Positions 1-6,335 of a stretch of 31,078 nt of DNA are shown here, piece after piece. Numbering within the stretch: the stretch's first letter is position 1; each line of letters begins with the position of its first letter. The DNA comes from a virus. Below the pieces are notes generated by a model. The model searched no databases and was not told the DNA's origin. It was given only the letters and a program-made list of their open reading frames with translations. The position numbers were made by a program, and so were the translations under genes. The stretch covers positions 1-31,078 of IMG/VR virus record IMGVR_UViG_3300030116_002251. One strand, given 5' to 3'.

Positions 1-102
1 TGATTCAGTAATTCGCTTCCTAAATGATAAAAAAAAACTGAGCTACTAATTGCAACATCTAGAGGTGCGTACTTCATAAGCTCTTGCATATCCTCATTAA
101 TC
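1..102. repeat. Terminal direct repeat, left copy
   Basis: These 102 bases reappear at the right end of the window (30977-31078) with 101 identities. The mismatch is A at 99 against G at 31075. One reading frame continues through the junction, so this is best read as the overlap of a circular map, not a true terminal repeat of the virion DNA. Confidence 0.95.
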
Positions 103-518
103 TCATAATCTACAATGCTATATTTATCCTGGAAAGTTTCTTTTATAGGTCTATACATTACCGCCATAGCTTTGTGATACGTTTTCCAATTGCTTAAATG
201 CTTTTCCAAGTCAACATACTCTCCAAACGTGATATTTTCTAGGTTTGGAATAAAGCCAAATTCAATATCTTTTATTTTAAATCGTCTTTTTAACAATGGT
301 TTGTTTGAAAATATCTGATTAAAATGTACAATTAATTCATTCAAATCTGTAAGCTTTATTTTCAATACCTCCTTTAATTCTAATCCGCAAAATATTTGTA
401 TCATTTTATTAGCAATAAGTTCCTCATCATTACTTTTTTCTTGCATTTCAACAAATTTCTGATACCTAACTAGTGGTATTTCGCTTAAAGATGTTGGTAT
501 TAATATTTCTAAATCCAT
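1..518 (-). CDS. Tail-assembly-chaperone-like protein, N-terminal part (gene split by map ends)
   Basis: An ATG at 516-518 opens a frame that reaches base 1 and continues in phase at 30976, stopping at 30742. Joined across the circle the protein is 250 residues, of which this part is about the first 172. It begins MDLEILIPTSLSEIPLVRYQ and contains FGFIPNLENITFGEYVDLE and HKAMAVMYRPI. I associate this pattern with conserved phage proteins encoded near tail genes, sometimes labelled tail assembly chaperones. No catalytic motif or membrane segment is visible. It lies 47 bp downstream of the large terminase gene and is followed by a tail-terminator-like gene, which supports a tail morphogenesis role. 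The function is inferred from context and resemblance; the gene itself is secure. Confidence 0.8.
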   Translation of the reverse strand, partial: MDLEILIPTSLSEIPLVRYQKFVEMQEKSNDEELIANKMIQIFCGLELKEVLKIKLTDLNELIVHFNQIFSNKPLLKRRFKIKDIEFGFIPNLENITFGEYVDLEKHLSNWKTYHKAMAVMYRPIKETFQDKYSIVDYEINEDMQELMKYAPLDVAISSSVFFYHLGSELLN

Positions 519-565
519 AGCCGTGTTATTTAATAACTAAAATAGTGCTTTTTTGTTATCTGTAA

Positions 566-1732
566 TCACATTACAGAGTAACTTCCGTAATTTCTATTTA
601 ATCCAATAGTTTCCATTTCATGATACCTAACCGCATCCAAAGCATGATTGTATTCTCCAATAGGTTTATTAAGTTTTTTTCCTGCCTTATCTGTATCCCA
701 GCAATAACTACGCAGCTCTTTGATGAGGTTTGTGCTATCTCTAGTTACTAAATAATCCTGCCTCTGCATTACATCAATGCCATAATTCAATGAGTCTTTT
801 CCTTTGGATGCTCCTTTTATCAATATGCCATTTTTAAACCGTCTGATCTCCTCAATGCTTTTAGGCTCTGCCGAATCTGCAAATACAGGTATGCTTATAG
901 GCAATATTTTGGCAATGTCTGAGTTAAGCATTTCTGTTTGATAGGCAACCTCGTTTAATATTCTTTGATTATTATATTTATATATCTCAATGACTGCCGT
1001 CGGATCTGCGGAATATCCAAAGTCTAAGCCTATGCCTATTAATCTTGCCTCTTGAGGAATGTTATCAATAATTTTATAGTTAGTGAATATAGCACCTTGT
1101 AGTTGACCTATCTGCCCTTCTCCGTAAACACGCCACCAATTAGCCCAATAACTACTTGTTTTTGCTTTTAATCGATTCTTTTCGATTTGTGATACTATGC
1201 CCTCATCAAGACCTTCATTGTCCTTATAAGTCAAAATAATAAAATCTGCATCCGCATCCATTTGCAGTTCAGTATGCACCCAAAACTCATTTGCTGGATT
1301 AAAGTCAAGATACACTTCACGCTTTGTTCTAATTGAAAGCTCGTTATAAGCATCAAAGGTCACATTATTGCATTCGTTAATATACAAAATATCCCTTCTA
1401 GCACCTCGCAATTTGCTTGAATCATCTGCACTAAAAAACTCAATGTAGCTTCCATTGGCAAACGTATATTGTGATCTACTTTTATTGTATCTGTCATCAA
1501 TATAACGATTAGTCCACCGCATAATTTTTAAGAAATCTTTTAAAGCTCCTCTCCTCAAATGCGGATGACTTTCGGCAACAACTGATATTTCAAGATTAGG
1601 TATGCTGCACGCTTTATGGATCAATATGGGTAAAATGCCAAATGTTTTGCCAGCACTTGTACCGCCTTGTATTATTTTAATCCTTTTATTAAGAGCTAGG
1701 ATTTTATTTATTGCCGTTGTCCTCTTTAACAT
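566..1732 (-). CDS. terL: Terminase large subunit (DNA-packaging ATPase/nuclease)
   Basis: The protein pumps phage DNA into the prohead through the portal and cuts the concatemer. The 388 residues carry a Walker A motif GGTSAGKT (23-30) and a Walker B-like ILYINE ending in E120. The RNase-H-like nuclease half has LDFGYSADPTA (D237), VFADSAEP (D286) and NHALDAVRYH (D366), the three acidic positions expected. Length is slightly short for the family (usually 400-600) but no motif is missing. The start overlaps the small-subunit gene by 29 bp, typical of a coupled terS-terL pair. The packaging strategy (cos or headful) cannot be read from the sequence. Confidence 0.96.
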   Translation of the reverse strand: MLKRTTAINKILALNKRIKIIQGGTSAGKTFGILPILIHKACSIPNLEISVVAESHPHLRRGALKDFLKIMRWTNRYIDDRYNKSRSQYTFANGSYIEFFSADDSSKLRGARRDILYINECNNVTFDAYNELSIRTKREVYLDFNPANEFWVHTELQMDADADFIILTYKDNEGLDEGIVSQIEKNRLKAKTSSYWANWWRVYGEGQIGQLQGAIFTNYKIIDNIPQEARLIGIGLDFGYSADPTAVIEIYKYNNQRILNEVAYQTEMLNSDIAKILPISIPVFADSAEPKSIEEIRRFKNGILIKGASKGKDSLNYGIDVMQRQDYLVTRDSTNLIKELRSYCWDTDKAGKKLNKPIGEYNHALDAVRYHEMETIGLNRNYGSYSVM

Positions 1733-2036
1733 CTGGGAATAAAGGTTGCTCTATGTTTGTTTGTTCGATTTGTTGCAATGGTTGACCATAAGCAGAATCC
1801 ATTAATTTTTGATATGCTTGCACGTCTCCATCTCTTGCTTTTTTAATTAATGCTAATGTCATCAAATCCTCTTGCGACATTTTTTCTATTTCGCTTGTTA
1901 AAGGATTCTTTAAGTCTTGCTCTACTCCGAGCCATTTTTTTGCAATAGTACTTCTGTTTTTTGATCCTACAGGTCTGCCTTTTGGATTGCCGCTTTGTCC
2001 TTTTTTATAAGGTATTAAATTTTCTTCGTTAGCCAT
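1704..2036 (-). CDS. terS: Terminase small subunit-like protein (DUF5681-type)
   Basis: A 110-residue protein immediately upstream of and overlapping terL. Near the N-terminus it has YKKGQSGNPKGRPVGSKNRS (10-29), the signature of DUF5681 proteins, often encoded next to large terminases and thought to recognise packaging-site DNA. The middle (about 50-85) is predicted helical and the tail is polar and acidic. The ATG at 2034-2036 is preceded on the minus strand by an A-rich run, as usual in Bacteroidota. The role as small subunit rests on the domain and position; DNA binding is inferred. Confidence 0.8.
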   Translation of the reverse strand: MANEENLIPYKKGQSGNPKGRPVGSKNRSTIAKKWLGVEQDLKNPLTSEIEKMSQEDLMTLALIKKARDGDVQAYQKLMDSAYGQPLQQIEQTNIEQPLFPDVKEDNGNK

Positions 2037-2043
2037 TTTTTAC

Positions 2044-2051
2044 TATATTTG
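2044..2051 (+). promoter_or_regulatory. Candidate Bacteroidota -7 box for the plus-strand tRNA
   Basis: TATATTTG matches the Bacteroidota -7 consensus TAnnTTTG exactly. It ends eight bases before the first base of the tRNA-like gene, so transcription would begin near the mature 5' end. A weak -33 candidate TTTC (2021-2024) sits 19 bases upstream. The box points away from every protein gene in the window. Confidence 0.6.
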
Positions 2052-2058
2052 TTTAAAT

Positions 2059-2129
2059 GCGCAGTTAGTGTAATTGGTAGCACGTTATGCATCCAGCATA
2101 AAAGTAAAGTTCAAGTCTATTACTGCGCT
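2059..2129 (+). tRNA. tRNA-Gly(UCC)-like gene with atypical anticodon loop
   Basis: The 71 bases fold as a cloverleaf. The acceptor stem is a perfect 7 bp (GCGCAGT/ACTGCGC). The D arm is GTGT/GCAC with the conserved A14 and GG. The anticodon stem TTATG/CATAA is perfect, and the T loop TTCAAGT is canonical. The loop CATCCAG places UCC at 34-36, and U73 fits bacterial tRNA-Gly. Oddities: base 33 is A instead of the near-universal U, the variable region is only 3 nt, the T stem has two mismatches, and CCA is not encoded. The 3' end overlaps the end of the mom-like gene by ten bases on the other strand. It may be a working tRNA, a tRNA-like decoy or a decaying copy. Confidence 0.65.
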
Positions 2130-2788
2130 CTATTTCTTTCACTTAAAGTTATTTTTTCGCCTTTATACATTCCAGCACCCATTTCATCTATTTTCTTAAA
2201 TGGAATTTCCGGAACATTAAGCTCCGCTTTTTTATCTATTAATAGAATATATCTATTCTGAAATCCTGCTAATGCCTTTGCTCCTTGAAAATTGTATTTA
2301 GAATCTCCTCTTTTTGCAACTATTTCGCCATTTGCTAATTTATATATAGTGGAATTTTTATTTATCTGAGTTAATTTAAATCCACTTGCTCTATATATTG
2401 TACCGTCTCCGCATTGACTTGCATCTGAATAACTTAAAATCCATTTGATTTGAGGAGCATTTTTTTTTATTAATCTAATGGCAATTGCAATGCATCTGCT
2501 TTCTGAATATTTAGGCAAATAATCATCGAATGCCATTCTGTTTAATTCTAGCATTTCATTCCACTTTTCATTAAATCCATTGTTGCACGTTTTTACTAAA
2601 TTTAAAACGTTTCTTTTATCCATAGGCGGTCCGAAGCTCATCACGCCATGCAATTTTGAATCTAAGAAAGCTCCAAAGTGCAAATTACTTAAATTGACTA
2701 CCTTGCCAGAATAATGATGATTCTTTACAAAATGATTTGCAATTTTAGATGGTATTACTTTTACTATTATTTCTTTTGCTCTGCCCAT
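2120..2788 (-). CDS. Mom-like DNA adenine modification protein
   Basis: This 222-residue protein resembles the phage Mu Mom family, GNAT-fold enzymes that convert adenine in DNA to a methylcarbamoyl derivative and so block host restriction. Visible family-type segments are VKNHHYSGKV (21-30, with HHY), LHGVMSFGPP (46-55), ELNRMAF (81-87), SESRCIAIAIRLI (95-107) and ILSYSDASQCGDGTIYRASG (117-136). The last matches the SYxD...GTIYxAS region around the proposed active site. About 50 C-terminal residues extend past this core. The gene overlaps the ParB-domain gene by 22 bp, suggesting coupled translation. The family call is good; the exact base product and target site are unknown. Confidence 0.75.
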   Translation of the reverse strand: MGRAKEIIVKVIPSKIANHFVKNHHYSGKVVNLSNLHFGAFLDSKLHGVMSFGPPMDKRNVLNLVKTCNNGFNEKWNEMLELNRMAFDDYLPKYSESRCIAIAIRLIKKNAPQIKWILSYSDASQCGDGTIYRASGFKLTQINKNSTIYKLANGEIVAKRGDSKYNFQGAKALAGFQNRYILLIDKKAELNVPEIPFKKIDEMGAGMYKGEKITLSERNRAQ

Positions 2789-3366
2789 TGCATAATTATT
2801 AAATAAAGCGCATTTCCATTGCTATTTTCATTTCCCATTGTCTCGCAATACTTATACTCATTGGTTTTCTTTACGTCTTCAATTGCGTTCCTAATTTGTT
2901 CTGCTTGCTCATCTGCTAAATTAAAAGTCATTTGCTGGAAAGGCTCTTTTTCTCCATTAGGTAAATTAAAGTCAGTTCCAAAATCATCACTGTCCTCTAT
3001 ATAAACGGGCAAATCTAAACCCCAATCCTCTAGCTTATCAACATCCCATTCATTTGCCAAATAATCCCAATCCCATTCACCAAAGCCAACATTGTCTTTT
3101 ATGATAAATTCTCTTTGTTGTTTCTCTGTTAATTGATCTGCTTTAATTATATAAACTTCTTTTAATTTTGCCTCTTGGCAAGCTCTTAATCTCATATTGC
3201 CCCCAAGCACAATATTATCTTTATCTACTACTATTGGACGTATTTCTAGCATCTCGGGAAATTCCTTAATTGACTTAACAAGCTTTTTAAACTTAATGTC
3301 CTTTATTAATCTTGGATTATTAGGATTTGTTTTTACCTGGCTTATCTTTACCTTCTGTGCTTTCAT
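2767..3366 (-). CDS. ParB/Srx-superfamily N-terminal domain protein
   Basis: The first ~95 of 199 residues form a ParB-like domain: VKISQVKTNPNNPRLI (6-21), IRPIVVDKDNIVLGGNMRLR (42-61), then a helical segment. The GGNMRLR motif corresponds to the nucleotide-binding GxxRxxA box. The rest is acidic with several tryptophans and a poorly conserved tail. Stand-alone ParB-domain proteins are common in phages, often beside DNA methyltransferases or other modification genes; some ParB-fold proteins bind CTP, others are nucleases. Overlap with the Mom-like gene suggests they act together, for example in site choice, but this is inference. It is not a plasmid partition protein: no ParA or HTH domain is seen. 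Confidence 0.8.
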   Translation of the reverse strand: MKAQKVKISQVKTNPNNPRLIKDIKFKKLVKSIKEFPEMLEIRPIVVDKDNIVLGGNMRLRACQEAKLKEVYIIKADQLTEKQQREFIIKDNVGFGEWDWDYLANEWDVDKLEDWGLDLPVYIEDSDDFGTDFNLPNGEKEPFQQMTFNLADEQAEQIRNAIEDVKKTNEYKYCETMGNENSNGNALYLIIMQWAEQKK

Positions 3367-3493
3367 TTACTATTAATATATGATTTTGATTTTTATATTC
3401 AACTTCTACATCCTCTCCAGAATCTAAAAACCTTGCTTGTATTTCTTGGATTCTTTTTTTATGTCTTATTGGGTGACCTGTGATCTTAATCAT
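3320..3493 (-). CDS. Small conserved-position protein, 57 aa, unknown
   Basis: An ATG at 3491-3493 opens a 57-codon frame (MIKITGHPIRHKKRIQEIQA...) that fills the gap between the 139-aa gene and the ParB-domain gene. It overlaps the former's stop by 8 bp and the latter's start by 47 bp. The protein is basic at the N-terminus and ends in a Lys-rich tail. No Shine-Dalgarno is present, as elsewhere here. The overlaps and the lack of any other content between the two genes support it; the long overlap with the ParB-domain frame argues for caution. I do not recognise the product. Confidence 0.5.
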   Translation of the reverse strand: MIKITGHPIRHKKRIQEIQARFLDSGEDVEVEYKNQNHILIVNESTEGKDKPGKNKS

Positions 3494-3905
3494 TATACGT
3501 CTGGTAAACTTTTTTAATTTTGTTTACTATGTCTCGGATACAACTCTTGCAATTAGTATCTCCTTGCCTTGCACTAAATACTCTATTGTATATTTCAATA
3601 ATCCTTCGCTTTCCGGAAGGTCTTACTGTGCCTTGTTGTTTAAAGAAATTATCCAGCCATTTGTATTCATCCTCTGTTAAACATTTGGTGTTTCTATACC
3701 TCCAAATAGCATTGAGCTTTTCCTTACGTTCTTCACATCCGCAGTCTTCACCTGCTAGCCACTTAACCATTTTTTTTATACCCGTAGCTTCTGTGATCTT
3801 TTCAATAGTGTCTCCTAAACCTTCACTTGCTTGCTTGGCTTTCCATTCTTTGTACTCCTTAGTTCTTTTATCTAAGCTCTCATAGTATTCTTGATCTTTT
3901 TCCAT
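3486..3905 (-). CDS. Conserved phage protein with cysteine pairs, unknown function
   Basis: A 139-residue soluble protein. After a charged N-terminus there is GLGDTIEKITEATGIKKMVK (29-48) followed by GEDCGCEERK (52-61), a pattern I recall from uncharacterised phage and prophage proteins of Bacteroidota. Cysteines at 55, 57, 75, 119 and 122 (CGC and CKSC) could bind a metal. The start is 2 bp from the end of the sigma-factor gene, so both probably share a transcript. No function can be assigned. Confidence 0.7.
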   Translation of the reverse strand: MEKDQEYYESLDKRTKEYKEWKAKQASEGLGDTIEKITEATGIKKMVKWLAGEDCGCEERKEKLNAIWRYRNTKCLTEDEYKWLDNFFKQQGTVRPSGKRRIIEIYNRVFSARQGDTNCKSCIRDIVNKIKKVYQTYND

Positions 3906-3907
3906 AT

Positions 3908-4441
3908 CTATATTTTTTCAAAATCTCCATTTATAAAATCCTCATAATCCTCTGCACAATTTTCTCTAAGCCTTTCTTTGCAATGTTTTATTGTTCTAAA
4001 TATACTTACATATCCAATATTTGTCTCCTCAGATGCCTTTCGGTAGCTCCATTTAAATTTGCTATAATATTTAAATAGCATTTGGTCATACCAATGCCAT
4101 GATTCAATTTCTTGATCAAATCTAGCTTGTAATATGTATTCTGCTTCTACTGGAGTAATGTAGTCATAATTGACACCAATGTGCTTAATCTCATCTATGT
4201 CAACTTTTTTATGCTTTTGTCTTTCCATGCAGAGCGTTTTAAATATGTTTCTGAGAGTCCAAAATATATATGGTTTATTTACCTCTCCATTTGGCAACAA
4301 GATCTTGCTCTCCTCTCCATATTTATGCAACCTCAAATACATCTCCTGGACAATATCCTCTGCGTAAACCTTTTCGCCATAGCTCCGGACTATTCTTAAG
4401 TAGTCATTGTGGTATTTAGCAACCTTTTCGAGCCATTTCAT
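3908..4441 (-). CDS. Sigma-70 family RNA polymerase sigma factor-like protein
   Basis: In 177 residues the protein shows a region-2-like segment with YAEDIVQEMYLRLHKYGEE (26-44), the DxVQE-xxLR pattern of sigma-70/ECF factors. A C-terminal helix-turn-helix of region-4 type spans FKWSYRKASEETNIGYVSIF (about 129-148). Between them is a linker with several aromatic residues. Such a factor would redirect host RNA polymerase, plausibly to late genes, since it is the first gene after the early terminator and precedes the packaging and structural genes. A TAGATTTG box lies 16 bp upstream of its start. Which promoters it reads is unknown. Confidence 0.72.
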   Translation of the reverse strand: MKWLEKVAKYHNDYLRIVRSYGEKVYAEDIVQEMYLRLHKYGEESKILLPNGEVNKPYIFWTLRNIFKTLCMERQKHKKVDIDEIKHIGVNYDYITPVEAEYILQARFDQEIESWHWYDQMLFKYYSKFKWSYRKASEETNIGYVSIFRTIKHCKERLRENCAEDYEDFINGDFEKI

Positions 4442-4456
4442 GTTTTACAAACTAAG

Positions 4457-4464
4457 CAAATCTA
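4457..4464 (-). promoter_or_regulatory. Candidate -7 box (TAGATTTG) upstream of sigma-like gene
   Basis: On the minus strand TAGATTTG matches TAnnTTTG. It lies in the 156-bp gap after the early terminator and 16 bp before the start of the sigma-factor-like gene, an expected place for a new promoter. I see no convincing -33 TTTG at the usual distance, so the call is moderate. Confidence 0.45.
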
Positions 4465-4514
4465 GTAATTAATTTTGAATAGCTATAAAACGAACTTTTA
4501 AACAAGTGGTTGTT

Positions 4515-4547
4515 AATAATAAAAAACCCCTCATTTCTGAAGGGTTT
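4515..4547 (-). terminator. Rho-independent terminator of the early/recombination operon
   Basis: Read on the minus strand, AAACCC, then TCA, loop, TGA, then GGGTTT form a hairpin with one internal mismatch, followed by TTTTTTATTATT. It is about 50 bp downstream of the stop of the SSB-like gene. Stem, U-tract and position all fit a terminator for the leftward transcript. Confidence 0.85.
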
Positions 4548-4597
4548 CCTGTAGCAATTATTACAAAAAAAGTTATAATGAATGCTAATCTACGCAA

Positions 4598-4852
4598 TTA
4601 AAATGGCAATCCGTCATCTTTTTGCTCCTTTTTTATTTCTTGATCTTTTTGAATCCCACCTTGCTCAACTTCTTTTGTTGAATCTTGGAATTGAGCTTTG
4701 AAATATTGAACATTGTTTTTTGAGGTATTGATCCATAGAGCTACCTCTTTTAATTTGCCATCAATTAAAGCCGTTCCCTTATAATCGGGTTGGCTTTCTT
4801 TTTCTTTGTACTTGTTTCTAAATAGTACTCCTGTGTTTTCTTTATGTTCCAT
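4598..4852 (-). CDS. Small SSB-like protein with acidic C-terminal tip
   Basis: The 84-residue protein starts MEHKENTGVLFRNKYKEKES and continues with YKGTALIDGKLKEVALW (24-40), a short beta-rich core with alternating hydrophobics, then a charged linker ending KKEQKDDGLPF. The final DDGLPF closely copies the acidic tip (DDDIPF) that bacterial SSB proteins use to recruit partner enzymes. The core also resembles small DUF736-type proteins. It ends the recombination operon, adjacent to an RHH-like gene and an exonuclease gene, so a single-stranded DNA-binding role is plausible. The core is half the size of a normal OB-fold SSB, so DNA binding is inferred. Confidence 0.6.
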   Translation of the reverse strand: MEHKENTGVLFRNKYKEKESQPDYKGTALIDGKLKEVALWINTSKNNVQYFKAQFQDSTKEVEQGGIQKDQEIKKEQKDDGLPF

Positions 4853-5065
4853 TTATTTTATTTTTAGAAATTCTTGTATTGCGCTATCTAGTTTATCATT
4901 GTCTTGCATTTCTGCCAACTTTCTCCAATGCAGATGCAATACCATTCTGATGTATGCACCCGTTTTTAATCTTGGATACCAGGTTTCAATAACTGTATCC
5001 ATTAACTTCCTTTCATTTTCAGTTATTCGGATATTTATTTGCTCTGTTAATTTTTCTTTACTCAT
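4853..5065 (-). CDS. Ribbon-helix-helix-like small DNA-binding protein
   Basis: A 70-residue protein with N-terminal strand pattern EQINIRITENERKLMD (8-23), followed by two predicted helices including GAYIRMVLHLHW (36-47). This order (basic strand, helix, turn, helix) fits ribbon-helix-helix proteins of the MobC/Arc type, which dimerise to insert a beta strand into DNA. The start overlaps the exonuclease stop by 4 bp (ATGA) and its stop abuts the SSB-like start, so the three are co-translated. It could be an operon autoregulator or a recombination accessory protein. The fold is suggested by pattern only. Confidence 0.55.
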   Translation of the reverse strand: MSKEKLTEQINIRITENERKLMDTVIETWYPRLKTGAYIRMVLHLHWRKLAEMQDNDKLDSAIQEFLKIK

Positions 5066-5796
5066 TTTTTGTATTTTATAAATTCTCTAGGAACATGATT
5101 ATCAATATGATTTTGAATATCTGCACATACTTCATTATAATACTCTCTACATAAATCAATCCTGTCATATATGTCTCTAATTGCTTCTTTCTCATATTTA
5201 AATAAGTAGCTTACAACTTTAAAATTAGTTGCTAAATCTTCAAACTTATGATTATGCTCCACATGCTTTCTAAGTTCTTCACTTTCATCTATTAATTTTT
5301 CATTCCAATGCGCAGCTCTGACTTCATCCTCTGTAATATCTTGTGGCGTATCTGGAACACAATACACTAAATAAGCTTTTCTTTTTTTGGTTAACGCCAT
5401 GTATCCTTGCATTTGCCAATAATACTCAATGTCAGGATCCATATTTTTATTACATATCAAAGGACTATATGTCCATAAATCCCATTTAGATTTTACATCA
5501 AGCAAGCAATTGCTTGTATTTACATCGGGGGTGCCAGTTAAATAATCATTTTCAAAAGATTCTTCATTTTTATATATAAATCCAAGATCCAAAACTTGAG
5601 AAGCCATGTCTAATGATTGTTGTTCTGATATAATTCCTTTTTTTAAGTATTTACTATGAACTTCTTTTTTCCTGCCAGTTAAGTCTTCCATCACAAGTTG
5701 CTCAATATAACTTTTATTGCCTTTGGTTAAGACATCCTTTTTACCTCTAACGCCATGCATTATTTTTCCTATTTGTGAACATCTAATCTTTAACAT
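5062..5796 (-). CDS. YqaJ-like / lambda-exonuclease-family recombination nuclease
   Basis: A 244-residue PD-(D/E)XK exonuclease that would resect double-stranded ends for annealing. The N-terminus has the substrate-binding pattern CSQIGKIMHG (6-15); KKGIISEQQS (52-61) provides the conserved Glu; YLTGTPDV (85-92) provides D91; and LLDVKSKWD (98-106) is the D-x-K core (D100, K102). YYWQMQGYMAL follows, the usual QxxxYM helix. Length and motif order fit YqaJ viral recombinases. The gene overlaps the annealing-protein gene by 7 bp, the classical two-gene exonuclease/annealase arrangement. Confidence 0.85.
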   Translation of the reverse strand: MLKIRCSQIGKIMHGVRGKKDVLTKGNKSYIEQLVMEDLTGRKKEVHSKYLKKGIISEQQSLDMASQVLDLGFIYKNEESFENDYLTGTPDVNTSNCLLDVKSKWDLWTYSPLICNKNMDPDIEYYWQMQGYMALTKKRKAYLVYCVPDTPQDITEDEVRAAHWNEKLIDESEELRKHVEHNHKFEDLATNFKVVSYLFKYEKEAIRDIYDRIDLCREYYNEVCADIQNHIDNHVPREFIKYKK

Positions 5797-6287
5797 GCCG
5801 CTATTTCTTTTAATTGTTCCTTAGTAAGCTCAAAATCATTACGCAGTCTTTCATGAGTATAATTGCCTTCTGATATTTGCAACAATGCTTCCTCAAATCT
5901 TTCATCGCTTATGGTTGGCTTTGTCTTTTTTAATTTTGGCTTTGATTGCTCAATAGCATTTGCAACCTCATCAAAGCTTGCAACGGATACATCTATGCCA
6001 ATACCTAAATTAGCCAATGCTCTACCCCAAGCAGATGTTTCGCAATTCTCTACATAAGAGGTTTTATTAATAAATGTGCTTCCTTTAATTTCCTCTGCAA
6101 GACCTGTTGCTCGCACTCTGCCCTCATTGTCTTTAATTGTGGCTTTGATTGTAATGCTATTTTCTGTCTTTTGAATAACTTCAGATTCTAAGCTCCAATC
6201 CTTGTAATTTTCTCTAAAATAACGCAACCTTTCGTTGACTTCAACGTATTGCTTTCCCTTAATGTTAATTGATTTTAGTTCCTTCAT
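5790..6287 (-). CDS. Putative single-strand annealing protein (ERF/Rad52-like)
   Basis: In 165 residues the protein has a beta-rich N-terminal part (IKGKQYVEVNERLRYFRENY, 9-28). Then come ENSITIKATIKDNEGRVRAT and CETSAWGRALANLGIGID (about 81-98), the E/TSAxGRALA pattern found in ERF-type annealing proteins. The C-terminal ~50 residues are Lys-rich followed by helices. It would anneal complementary single strands produced by the exonuclease encoded just downstream. A shared promoter element (6298-6335) lies directly upstream, making this the first gene of the recombination operon. The family call rests on the central motif and the gene pair. Confidence 0.65.
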   Translation of the reverse strand: MKELKSINIKGKQYVEVNERLRYFRENYKDWSLESEVIQKTENSITIKATIKDNEGRVRATGLAEEIKGSTFINKTSYVENCETSAWGRALANLGIGIDVSVASFDEVANAIEQSKPKLKKTKPTISDERFEEALLQISEGNYTHERLRNDFELTKEQLKEIAAC

Positions 6288-6297
6288 AACTTAATTT

Positions 6298-6335
6298 TAA
6301 TTAATAATTGTATATCAAAGATACACATTATATAT
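6298..6335 (-). promoter_or_regulatory. Promoter module A, copy of the early promoter
   Basis: This 38-bp segment matches 12341-12378 with three mismatches, including 22 identical bases. On the minus strand it contains TATCTTTG (6316-6323), a perfect TAnnTTTG -7 box, followed by GATATACAATTATTAATTA. No clear -33 element is seen. It overlaps the NinG stop codon and leads into the annealing-protein gene, so it should start an internal transcript for the recombination genes. Confidence 0.75.

Noticed and set aside
2767-3366. Plasmid-type partition system (phage-plasmid)
   Set aside because: Only the ParB N-terminal fold is present, without HTH domain or ParA, and no replication-partition locus is seen.
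3520-3885. Plus-strand 121-codon frame
   Set aside because: Lies entirely opposite the well-supported 139-aa gene, is Leu/Ser-rich without a domain, and has no promoter.
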